Positions 1 through 5,750 of a stretch of DNA of 6,524 nt are shown piece after piece; position 1 is the first letter of the stretch, and every line of letters begins with the position of its first letter. The notes under the pieces were generated by a model, which saw nothing but the letters and a program-made list of their open reading frames with translations, had not been told where the DNA came from and made no database searches. Made by a program: the position numbers and the translations under genes. Where the stretch lies: the NCBI GenBank assembly GCA_964503455.1, contig CAZCZR010000082.1, forward strand, positions 1-6,524. The letters run 5' to 3'. Source of the stretch: CAZCZR01 sp964503455. Its GTDB lineage: Bacteria; Bacillota; Clostridia; UBA1381.

Positions 1-1
1 A

Positions 2-403
2 CAGCGATTGAGCGTTATCACATCAACATTAAAAAATCTTTATATTGATAAGTGTTCTGGCGCAATTCCCGAAAACGTGTTTTTCGATTTGATGAACGAC
101 TTTAAAAAAGAACAAGACGAGCTTGAAAAACAGCTTCCGGTTCTGCGTAAAGAGCTTGACGAAAGCAGCGAAGCAAAATCAGAAATAAATAATTGGCTGT
201 CAGTAATAAGTCAATATACGGAGCTTGAAACCTTAAACCGTGCAATCGTAATGGAGCTTATCAACAGAATAGTAGTGTCCGAAAGAACTAAAATCAATGA
301 TGAGTGGTATCAAACCATAGAAATTGAATACAGGTTCATCGGAAAACTGCTTAATGATAAGAAACCATTGAATGATTGCACAAAAAGAGAAGATATTGCC
401 TAA
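2..403 (+). CDS. Large serine recombinase (TnpX/Tn4451-like), C-terminal fragment
   Basis: This is the last ~133 codons of a gene that begins left of the window: the frame is open from base 2, so the TTG at 8 is an internal Leu, not a start. The catalytic serine domain is therefore not visible. What is seen is a charged, helical, coiled-coil-like stretch (around FKKEQDELEKQLPVLRKEL) followed by a segment resembling the DUF4368 tail of Tn4451/TnpX-type recombinases (LNRAIVMELINRIVVSERTK, then IEIEYRFIG). In that family the coiled coil and tail follow the recombinase zinc-ribbon and help pair att sites during integration and excision of mobilizable elements. Codon use is visibly more A-rich than in pgi or galK downstream, as expected for acquired DNA. 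The stop codon sits in the loop of a hairpin that serves the opposite strand. Family assignment rests on the tail alone. Whether the full gene is intact cannot be told. Confidence 0.8.
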   Translation, partial: QRLSVITSTLKNLYIDKCSGAIPENVFFDLMNDFKKEQDELEKQLPVLRKELDESSEAKSEINNWLSVISQYTELETLNRAIVMELINRIVVSERTKINDEWYQTIEIEYRFIGKLLNDKKPLNDCTKREDIA

Positions 404-416
404 ACAATATCTTCTC
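382..416 (-). terminator. Intrinsic terminator of the tRNA-Ser operon
   Basis: A perfect 12-bp inverted repeat (387-398 with 405-416, arm GAGAAGATATTG on both strands) closes a 6-nt loop. Read on the - strand it is followed directly by TTTTTG (386-381), the pattern of a Rho-independent terminator. Read on the + strand there is no T-run after it. It lies about 47 nt beyond the 3' end of tRNA-Ser(GCU), so it most likely ends that operon. It overlaps the last codons and stop codon (401-403) of the convergent recombinase gene. Confidence 0.75.
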
Positions 417-426
417 AATCTCTTGC

Positions 427-457
427 TAAGTACCATACAGTTGAAAAAGGGTACTTA
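427..457. repeat. Inverted repeat between recombinase end and tRNA-Ser(GCU)
   Basis: TAAGTACC (427-434) is the exact reverse complement of GGTACTTA (450-457), giving an 8-bp stem with a 15-nt loop. No T-run follows on either strand, so it is not a terminator by itself. It lies in the 3' trailer of the tRNA operon and could assist 3' processing. It also lies in the interval where an end of the recombinase-bearing element would be expected. No function is proven. Confidence 0.45.
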
Positions 458-462
458 TGTTG

Positions 463-553
463 TGGCGGAGAAGGAGGGATTTGAACCCTCGCGCCGGTAT
501 CCCGACCTACACCCTTAGCAGGGGCGCCTCTTCGGCCTCTTGAGTACTTCTCC
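463..553 (-). tRNA. tRNA-Ser(GCU)
   Basis: The - strand folds as a type II tRNA of 91 nt including an encoded CCA (463-465). The acceptor stem is GGAGAAG (547-553 complement) paired with CTTCTCC, with discriminator G73. The D stem is CTC/GAG. The anticodon loop CTGCTAA gives anticodon GCU (complement of 517-519), with a stem including one G-U pair. There is a long variable arm typical of serine tRNAs, and the T arm is GAGGG-TTCAAAT-CCCTC. It reads AGU/AGC codons. It is the second gene of a two-tRNA operon, 56 bp downstream of tRNA-Ser(UGA), and its sequence is close to the standard Firmicutes tRNA-Ser(GCU). Confidence 0.96.
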
Positions 554-609
554 GTAAAGAGGGACAGCCGCGGCCTTTTCGTAAGCGGCAATCCATACAA
601 TATTTAAAA

Positions 610-698
610 TGGAGGAGAGAGCGGGATTCGAACCCGCGGACGGCGAAACCGTCACCGGTTTTCAAGACCGGCTCTTTCAACCACTCAGACATCTCTCC
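610..698 (-). tRNA. tRNA-Ser(UGA)
   Basis: The - strand folds as a type II tRNA of 89 nt including the encoded CCA (610-612). The acceptor stem is GGAGAGA/TCTCTCC (692-698 with 614-620), the D stem TCT/AGA, and the anticodon stem CCGGT/ACCGG. The loop CTTGAAA gives anticodon UGA (complement of 662-664). The variable arm has a perfect 5-bp stem, GACGG/CCGTC, and the T arm is GCGGG-TTCGAAT-CCCGC. It reads UCN codons, chiefly UCA. The base before CCA (613 complement) is U rather than the usual G73 of serine tRNAs; everything else is canonical. It is the promoter-proximal gene of the pair, starting about 22 nt after the predicted transcription start. Confidence 0.95.
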
Positions 699-727
699 AA
701 GCACAGTTTTCTCAACTGACAGAGCCT

Positions 728-775
728 ATTATAGCATATATTCCTGAGTTTGTCAATACTTTTTTTCGTTTTTTT
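728..775 (-). promoter_or_regulatory. Consensus sigma-A promoter of the tRNA-Ser operon with A-tract UP element
   Basis: On the - strand, TTGACA (751-756) and TATAAT (728-733) are both exact consensus, with exactly 17 bp between them. Immediately upstream of the -35 box is A7-CG-A7 (complement of 760-775), the position and composition of an UP element contacted by the RNA polymerase alpha subunit. Transcription would start near 720-721, leaving a leader of about 22 nt before tRNA-Ser(UGA). This architecture is typical of stable-RNA promoters. Confidence 0.9.
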
Positions 776-830
776 AGAAAAGTGTAAATTTACTTGCGAT
801 TTAGAATTTTCTCAAAATACACAAAAATGC

Positions 831-859
831 TTGACAATCCGCTTAAAATGTATTAGAAT
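831..859 (+). promoter_or_regulatory. Sigma-A promoter of pgi
   Basis: TTGACA (831-836) is separated by 17 bp from TAGAAT (854-859), one mismatch from consensus overall. The predicted start is near 866, giving a 5' untranslated leader of roughly 50 nt before pgi. No riboswitch, T-box or clear operator is seen in the leader. It is divergent from the tRNA-Ser promoter, with about 74 bp between the two -35 boxes. Confidence 0.85.
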
Positions 860-914
860 ATAGTTATAGTTTTATGTATCGCATAAATGCGGCAATTGAA
901 AGGAGCACAGATCA

Positions 915-2267
915 ATGAGCGGTCTCAGGTTTGATTATTCCAAGGCGCTCGGCTTTGTGGGTCAGCATGAAATAGACAACATGGCTGAATACATCAAGTC
1001 GGCGCATGAAATGCTTCATAATAAAACAGGCGCGGGAAACGATTTCCTCGGCTGGGTGGAGCTTCCTACAAATTACGATAAGGAGGAGTTTGCCAGAATC
1101 AAAAAGGCGGCACAGAAGATCCGTTCAGACTCGGATGTTTTGGTTGTTATAGGCATCGGCGGCTCGTACTTGGGTGCGAGAGCGGCTGTCGAGATGCTTC
1201 AGCACTCGTTCTACAACGCGCTTGACTCGGACAAGAGAAAAGGTCCGCAGGTATTTTTTGCGGGCAACAATATCAGTTCCACATATATGGCGGATCTGCT
1301 TGAAGCAGTTGAGGGCAAGGATATTTCGGTAAATGTTATCTCCAAATCCGGCACCACTACCGAGCCTGCCATAGCATTTCGTATTTTCAAGGAACTTCTT
1401 GAAAAGAAGTACGGCAAGGAAGGCGCTAAGTCAAGAATTTACGCTACTACGGATAAAGCGCGCGGCGCGCTTAAGTCTTTGGCGGACGCCGAAGGCTACG
1501 AAACTTTTGTTATCAGCGATGATATAGGCGGCAGATACTCTGTCCTGACGGCAGTCGGACTTCTGCCGATAGCCGCTGCGGGCATTGATATCGACGCTAT
1601 GATGCAGGGCGCGAAGGAGGCTGAGGACGAATACGACAATGCCGATGTTGCGACAAACCCGTGCTATCAGTATGCGGCTGTAAGGAACGCTTTGTACAGA
1701 AAAGGCAAGAGCATAGAGCTGCTTGTAAACTATGAGCCGGCGCTTCATTACTTCGGCGAATGGTGGAAGCAGCTTTACGGCGAGTCCGAGGGCAAGGACA
1801 ACAAGGGAATCTTCCCGGCTGCAGCTGATTTTTCTTCGGATCTTCATTCGATGGGTCAGTATATCCAGCAGGGTCAGCGCATACTTTTTGAAACGGCTGT
1901 TTTGGTAGAGAAGCCGAGAAAGGATGTTGAAATCCGCTCGACGGAGGAAAATATAGACGGTTTGAACTTCCTTGCGGGAAGGACTATCGACTATGTAAAC
2001 TCAAAGGCGGCAGCCGGCACACAGCTCGCTCATAATGACGGCGGGGTGCCCAATCTCGTTGTAAAGGTACCGTCGCTTGACGCATACAACTTCGGCAAGC
2101 TGGTGTATTTCTTTGAGAAAGCCTGCGGCATTTCCGGTTATCTTCTGGGAGTGAACCCGTTTGATCAGCCGGGTGTTGAGGCATACAAGAAAAATATGTT
2201 CGCGCTTTTAGGCAAGCCGGGCTACGAGGATCAAAAGGCGGCTTTGGAAGCACGTCTTGAAAATTAA
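915..2267 (+). CDS. pgi: Glucose-6-phosphate isomerase
   Basis: Cytosolic enzyme interconverting glucose-6-phosphate and fructose-6-phosphate in glycolysis and gluconeogenesis. At 450 residues it has the length of the short Firmicutes-type enzyme. Visible motifs in order are GIGGSYLGA (80-88) and SKSGTTTE (143-150) in the first SIS (phosphosugar-binding) fold, the first family signature SDDIGGRYS around 201-209, and the C-terminal signature GYLLGVNPFDQPGVEAYK (408-425). The three residues known to be catalytic in the Bacillus enzyme fall at the same numbers: Glu290 (GESEGKDNKG), His311 (DLHSMGQ) and Lys425 (GVEAYK). The ATG is preceded by AAAGGAG (899-905) with a 9-nt spacer, so the start is firm. 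The gene has its own near-consensus promoter and is probably co-transcribed with the P-loop gene 23 bp downstream. Nothing is missing or odd. Confidence 0.98.
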   Translation: MSGLRFDYSKALGFVGQHEIDNMAEYIKSAHEMLHNKTGAGNDFLGWVELPTNYDKEEFARIKKAAQKIRSDSDVLVVIGIGGSYLGARAAVEMLQHSFYNALDSDKRKGPQVFFAGNNISSTYMADLLEAVEGKDISVNVISKSGTTTEPAIAFRIFKELLEKKYGKEGAKSRIYATTDKARGALKSLADAEGYETFVISDDIGGRYSVLTAVGLLPIAAAGIDIDAMMQGAKEAEDEYDNADVATNPCYQYAAVRNALYRKGKSIELLVNYEPALHYFGEWWKQLYGESEGKDNKGIFPAAADFSSDLHSMGQYIQQGQRILFETAVLVEKPRKDVEIRSTEENIDGLNFLAGRTIDYVNSKAAAGTQLAHNDGGVPNLVVKVPSLDAYNFGKLVYFFEKACGISGYLLGVNPFDQPGVEAYKKNMFALLGKPGYEDQKAALEARLEN

Positions 2268-2290
2268 TAAATTAAAGGAGGAAGACTATA

Positions 2291-2704
2291 ATGGTAGAGC
2301 TTCTTATTGGAAAAAAAGGCACGGGAAAAACAAAGACCCTGATTGACAACGTGAATTCGGCTGTGGCTGTTGCAAAGGGCGACATAGTGTTCATCAGCAA
2401 CGACACATCGAGAAATATGTATGACATAAAGTCAAAGGTGAGAATGGTTGATACAAAGGCGTTTGATATCGAGAGCTACGGTGAACTCCTTACATTTATA
2501 TGCGGCATAGTAAGCGGCAACTTCGACATAACAAATGTGTTTGTCGATGGTATTTTCAAGATCATAGGTACGAATGACCTCGCAGGATTCGAGGAGTTCC
2601 TGGAAAGACTTGAAAGAATGAGTACCGAGTTTAATATTTCGTTCCAGATCTCGGTTAGTATTGATACAGCTGTTGCGCCTGAGTACATAAAAAAGTACGC
2701 TTGA
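2291..2704 (+). CDS. Small P-loop NTPase-like protein, function unknown
   Basis: A 137-residue soluble protein beginning with a beta strand and a clear Walker A motif, GKKGTGKT (7-14). A plausible Walker B strand ends in Asp86 (TNVFVDGI, 81-88), and a further hydrophobic strand FQISVSID (118-125) follows. A charged helix (FEEFLERLERM, 100-110) separates the last two. Together these fit a minimal single-domain P-loop ATP/GTP-binding fold. There is no signal peptide, membrane segment or second domain. I recall similar short proteins in Clostridia, sometimes labelled 'ATP-binding protein' or, doubtfully, 'twitching motility protein PilT'; it is far too short for a PilT ATPase. AAAGGAGG (2274-2281) stands 9 nt before the ATG. 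It follows pgi by 23 bp with no terminator between, so it is probably in the same transcript. Its substrate and role cannot be read from the sequence. Confidence 0.85.
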   Translation: MVELLIGKKGTGKTKTLIDNVNSAVAVAKGDIVFISNDTSRNMYDIKSKVRMVDTKAFDIESYGELLTFICGIVSGNFDITNVFVDGIFKIIGTNDLAGFEEFLERLERMSTEFNISFQISVSIDTAVAPEYIKKYA

Positions 2705-2853
2705 TTGACGCGCTGTATATGCGGCGTAACTGTGGCTGAGCGCAATTTTATGCAGTCTGTCCGCGAAGCTGCGGTCGCGCCGTTATATGCTGTTGTGTAC
2801 AGCAGGGCGGGTAATGCCTGTCAATTGTGATTTATCGGAGGTTTTATAAATAA
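2705..2853. other. Intergenic gap between the P-loop gene and thrC
   Basis: This 149-bp gap is more GC-rich than the other spacers here. It holds a bulged hairpin: CGCC (2778-2781) with GGCG (2806-2809), and inside it TGCTGT (2788-2793) with ACAGCA (2799-2804). No T-run follows, so it is not a standard terminator. I see no T-box motif and no convincing -35/-10 pair. thrC may therefore be read from the pgi promoter or from a promoter I cannot recognise. Confidence 0.4.
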
Positions 2854-4356
2854 ATGCAGTATCAAAGTACGAGAGACAAGAGTATATCCGTAAGTGCGGC
2901 GGAGGCGATCAAAACGGGACTTTCCGCCGAGGGAGGTCTGTTTGTTCCCGAAAGCTTTCCTTCGGTGACTCTCGATGAGATAGAGGAGTTAAAGGACAAA
3001 AGCTATACCGAACGCGCGTATTTCATTTTGTCAAAGTATCTCACCGATTTTACGCAAGAGGAGCTAAAATCTTGTATTACAAGCGCTTACACCAAGCGGA
3101 AGTTTGAAACCGATGCTATCGCTCCCGTGTATAAACTGAACAACACGACATATTTTCTTGAGCTGTGGCACGGCCCCACGTGCGCTTTTAAGGATATGGC
3201 TCTTCAGATATTGCCGCATCTTCTTACCGTTTCAATGAAAAAGACGGCGGAGGACAAAGAGATAGTTATCCTTGTCGCGACTTCGGGAGATACGGGAAAA
3301 GCGGCTCTTGAAGGCTTCAAGGATGTTGAGGGAACAAGAATAATAGTGTTCTATCCCGAAAACGGCGTCAGCGAGATACAAAAGCTGCAGATGGTTACGC
3401 AGGAGGGCAACAATGTCTGCGTGGCTGCCGTAAAAGGTAATTTTGACGATGCACAGAACGGAGTCAAAAAGATATTTACCGATGACAGCTACAAAGCTAT
3501 GCTTGAAAAGAACTCTTTCAAGCTCTCAAGCGCCAACTCGATCAACTGGGGACGTCTTGTTCCGCAGATTGTGTACTATTTTTCGGCGTATGCGGATCTG
3601 CTTAAAAGCGGGGAGATAAATATCGGCGATGAGATCAACGTTGTTGTTCCCACGGGCAACTTCGGAAATATTCTCGCGTCGTACTACGCTAAAAAGATGG
3701 GACTTCCTATCAAAAAGTTTATCTGCGCGTCAAATGAAAACAATGTTCTGACCGATTTTATAAAGACAGGCGTATATAACAAAAACCGTGAATTTCATAC
3801 CACCATATCGCCTTCGATGGATATACTTATATCAAGCAATCTTGAAAGGTTTCTGTTTGATCTCACCGACTGTGACGACAACGTCATAAGCGAATGGATG
3901 AGCAGGCTTTCCGGACAGGGCGGGTATAAGGTAAGCGATAAGGTTATGGATAAGCTCGGTTCTGAGTTTTGGGCAGGATGCTCCGACGATAATGAAACGA
4001 TGAAGGCAATTAAGGCTGTTAAGGAAGAATACGGCTATGTTATGGACACGCACACGGCTGTAGCAAAGTCGGTGTATGATAAATACGCTGCCGAAACGCA
4101 GGATACTACAAAGACGGTTATCGCTTCCACGGCAAGTCCTTTCAAGTTTAATCAGAGTGTGCTTATCGCGCTGAAGGGTCATAATGCCGTTGCCGGCAAA
4201 AATGAATTTGAGCTGCTTGAAGCGCTGGCGAAGGAAAGCGGTATGAAGATACCGGAATCTCTTGCCGAGCTTAAAAATAAGGATGTGCTTTTCTCAATCA
4301 GCTTTGAGAAAGAGCATATGAAAGATATTGTAAATGATTTCCTTATGGTTGATTAG
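2854..4356 (+). CDS. thrC: Threonine synthase
   Basis: PLP-dependent, cytosolic enzyme that converts O-phospho-L-homoserine to L-threonine and phosphate, the last step of threonine biosynthesis. At 500 residues it is the long, E. coli/yeast-like form. It has an N-terminal threonine-synthase domain (MQYQSTRDKS, then GLSAEGGLFVPE at 22-33) followed by the fold-type II PLP domain. The PLP Schiff-base lysine is Lys113 in HGPTCAFKDMALQ (106-118). ATSGDTGKAA (142-151) and the phosphate-gripping loop PTGNFGN (266-272) are intact. DTHTAVA (398-404) and STASPFKF (425-432) are the conserved C-terminal motifs. The start is fixed because the codon just before the ATG is an in-frame TAA. CGGAGG (2836-2841) lies 12 nt upstream, slightly far. 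No homoserine dehydrogenase or kinase gene is alongside. Confidence 0.97.
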   Translation: MQYQSTRDKSISVSAAEAIKTGLSAEGGLFVPESFPSVTLDEIEELKDKSYTERAYFILSKYLTDFTQEELKSCITSAYTKRKFETDAIAPVYKLNNTTYFLELWHGPTCAFKDMALQILPHLLTVSMKKTAEDKEIVILVATSGDTGKAALEGFKDVEGTRIIVFYPENGVSEIQKLQMVTQEGNNVCVAAVKGNFDDAQNGVKKIFTDDSYKAMLEKNSFKLSSANSINWGRLVPQIVYYFSAYADLLKSGEINIGDEINVVVPTGNFGNILASYYAKKMGLPIKKFICASNENNVLTDFIKTGVYNKNREFHTTISPSMDILISSNLERFLFDLTDCDDNVISEWMSRLSGQGGYKVSDKVMDKLGSEFWAGCSDDNETMKAIKAVKEEYGYVMDTHTAVAKSVYDKYAAETQDTTKTVIASTASPFKFNQSVLIALKGHNAVAGKNEFELLEALAKESGMKIPESLAELKNKDVLFSISFEKEHMKDIVNDFLMVD

Positions 4357-4382
4357 TATAAAAATAATACTTAAATAAGAAA

Positions 4383-4412
4383 TTATCAAGTTAAAGCCGC
4401 GATACATATAAT
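4383..4412 (+). promoter_or_regulatory. Candidate promoter for galK
   Basis: An exact TATAAT (4407-4412) lies 18 bp after TTATCA (4383-4388; four of six matches to the -35 consensus). It would start transcription near 4419 and give a leader of about 30 nt before galK. The -10 box overlaps the loop of the thrC terminator hairpin. The weak -35 and overlap make this a candidate only. Confidence 0.4.
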
Positions 4413-4425
4413 TGTCACGGCTTTA
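4392..4425 (+). terminator. Probable terminator hairpin after thrC
   Basis: TAAAGCCG (4392-4399) is the exact reverse complement of CGGCTTTA (4418-4425). After one mismatch, four more pairs (4401-4404 with 4413-4416, one G-U) are possible, closing an 8-nt loop. The following U content is poor (ATCTGTAT), so termination may be partial and some read-through into galK is possible. It sits 35 bp after the thrC stop codon. Confidence 0.55.
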
Positions 4426-4451
4426 TCTGTATATCAGAAACGGAGAGAACA

Positions 4452-5741
4452 ATGAATACTGAATTAGTGAAAAAGGCTCTTGCCGGAGGGGAATACTCCC
4501 GAAAGCTTGCGTACATATACGCCTGCGCGGAGGATGAAACTCAAAAATACGCCGACCGTTACCTTGAGGTTATAGGCGAGTTTGAGAAGGTGTTCGGCGC
4601 GCATGATGATATTGAACTGTTTTCCGCGCCCGGAAGAACGGAAATCGGCGGAAACCATACCGATCATCAGCATGGATGCGTCCTTGCGGCAAGCGTAAAT
4701 CTTGACGTTATAGCCGCCGCCGCTCCAAACGGCACCAATCAGGTGCGGATACAGTCGCGTAATTATAAAATGGATGTGATAGACTTAGACGATTTGGAGA
4801 TACATCCGGAGCAGTTTGACAAGGCTATCGCGCTTATACGCGGACTTTTGCGCTGCTTCAGGGATATGGGTTATGAGATAAAGGGATTTGATGCGTATAC
4901 GATCTCGAACGTGCTGAAGGGGTCGGGAATGTCATCATCCGCGGCATTTGAGGTGCTTGTAGGCACGGTTATAAACGGACTTTTCTGCAATAATGAGGTA
5001 GATGCCGTGCAGATCGCGAAAATGAGCCAGTATGCCGAAAACGTGTACTTCGACAAGCCGAGCGGTCTTATGGATCAAATGGCATCGAGCGTAGGATCTA
5101 TAGTGGAGATAGATTTTAAAAGCACAGAGGAGCCTATAGTCAAGAAGGTGGATTTTGATTTCAAGACAAGCGGCTATGCGCTTTGCATAATAGATTCCGG
5201 CGCGGATCACGCTGATCTTACGAACGAGTACGCGTCGGTGCCGGAGGAGATGAAGTCCGTGGCGGCTTTCTTTGGCAAGGAGTATCTGCGCGAGGTGGAT
5301 CGTGACGAGTTTATGGCAAATATCCCCGCGATAAGAAAGGCTGTCGGAAATGACAGAGCCGTTTTAAGAGCCTACCATTTCTTCAGAGATAACGAGATCG
5401 CTCAAAAAGAAGCTGAAGCTGTCAAGTCGGGAGATTTTGAAGGATTTTTAAAGCTCATAAGACGTTCGGGACAGTCATCGTTTATGTATCTGCAAAACGT
5501 CTACGCTGCAAGTATGCCGAACCGGCAGGCGGTATCGCTTACGCTGGCACTTTGCGATGAGATTTTGGGAGAACGCGGCGCGTACAGAGTGCATGGCGGC
5601 GGCTTTGCCGGAACGGTTCAGGCATTCGTGCCGTATGATATGCTTGATGACTTTAAATCACGCATAGACGCCGTCCTCGGCAAGGGACGGTGCATGGTGC
5701 TGTCTATACGTCCCGTAGGAGGAGTGCAGATAACGAAATAA
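4452..5741 (+). CDS. galK: Galactokinase-like GHMP kinase (Clostridia-type variant)
   Basis: Predicted to phosphorylate galactose to galactose-1-phosphate with ATP (Leloir pathway) in the cytosol. At 429 residues it is longer than the ~390 of classical GalK, mainly through about 55 residues before the first motif. The galactose-binding signature is SAPGRTEIGGNHTDHQHG (58-75), where classical enzymes have GRVNLIGEHTDY. Arg62, His69 and Asp71 match the sugar-site residues, but the classical Glu (human Glu43) is Asn68. The ATP-binding GHMP motif KGSGMSSSAAFEV is at 156-168. The catalytic Asp208 lies in PSGLMDQM. Y260 lies in a segment (DSGADHADLTNEY) aligning with the classical Tyr motif, and the C-terminal glycine motif HGGGFAGT is at 381-388. 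GGAG (4442-4445) lies 6 nt before the ATG. No galT, galE or sugar transporter gene is adjacent, so galactose is the likely rather than proven substrate; another sugar is possible. Confidence 0.88.
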   Translation: MNTELVKKALAGGEYSRKLAYIYACAEDETQKYADRYLEVIGEFEKVFGAHDDIELFSAPGRTEIGGNHTDHQHGCVLAASVNLDVIAAAAPNGTNQVRIQSRNYKMDVIDLDDLEIHPEQFDKAIALIRGLLRCFRDMGYEIKGFDAYTISNVLKGSGMSSSAAFEVLVGTVINGLFCNNEVDAVQIAKMSQYAENVYFDKPSGLMDQMASSVGSIVEIDFKSTEEPIVKKVDFDFKTSGYALCIIDSGADHADLTNEYASVPEEMKSVAAFFGKEYLREVDRDEFMANIPAIRKAVGNDRAVLRAYHFFRDNEIAQKEAEAVKSGDFEGFLKLIRRSGQSSFMYLQNVYAASMPNRQAVSLTLALCDEILGERGAYRVHGGGFAGTVQAFVPYDMLDDFKSRIDAVLGKGRCMVLSIRPVGGVQITK

Positions 5742-5750
5742 TCGGCGGAT

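Noticed and set aside
8..403. A complete 131-residue gene starting at the TTG at position 8
   Set aside because: The frame is open upstream to base 2 and the protein matches only the tail of a large serine recombinase, so the TTG is an internal leucine of a gene cut by the window edge.
567..589. GCCGC/GCGGC hairpin between the two tRNA genes as a terminator
   Set aside because: The stem is only 5 bp with a 13-nt loop and no T-run follows on the - strand; the two tRNAs are more likely one transcript processed in the spacer.
415..704. Short - strand reading frames across the tRNA region
   Set aside because: They read through two well-folded tRNA-Ser genes and have no independent coding evidence.
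757..785. The T7-CG-T7 run as a + strand terminator
   Set aside because: No GC-rich hairpin precedes it and no + strand transcript is expected there; its position just upstream of the - strand -35 box fits an UP element better.
1431..1847. Long reading frame antisense to pgi
   Set aside because: It lies wholly inside a highly conserved enzyme gene on the other strand, has no recognisable domain or ribosome binding site, and is a codon-bias shadow.
2750..2830. A 26-codon reading frame just upstream of thrC, as a possible leader peptide
   Set aside because: It has no good ribosome binding site and contains no threonine or run of pathway-related codons, and no attenuator T-run hairpin follows.
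3832..4182. Long reading frame antisense to thrC
   Set aside because: Same reason: the + strand encodes conserved threonine synthase motifs here and the antisense product resembles nothing.
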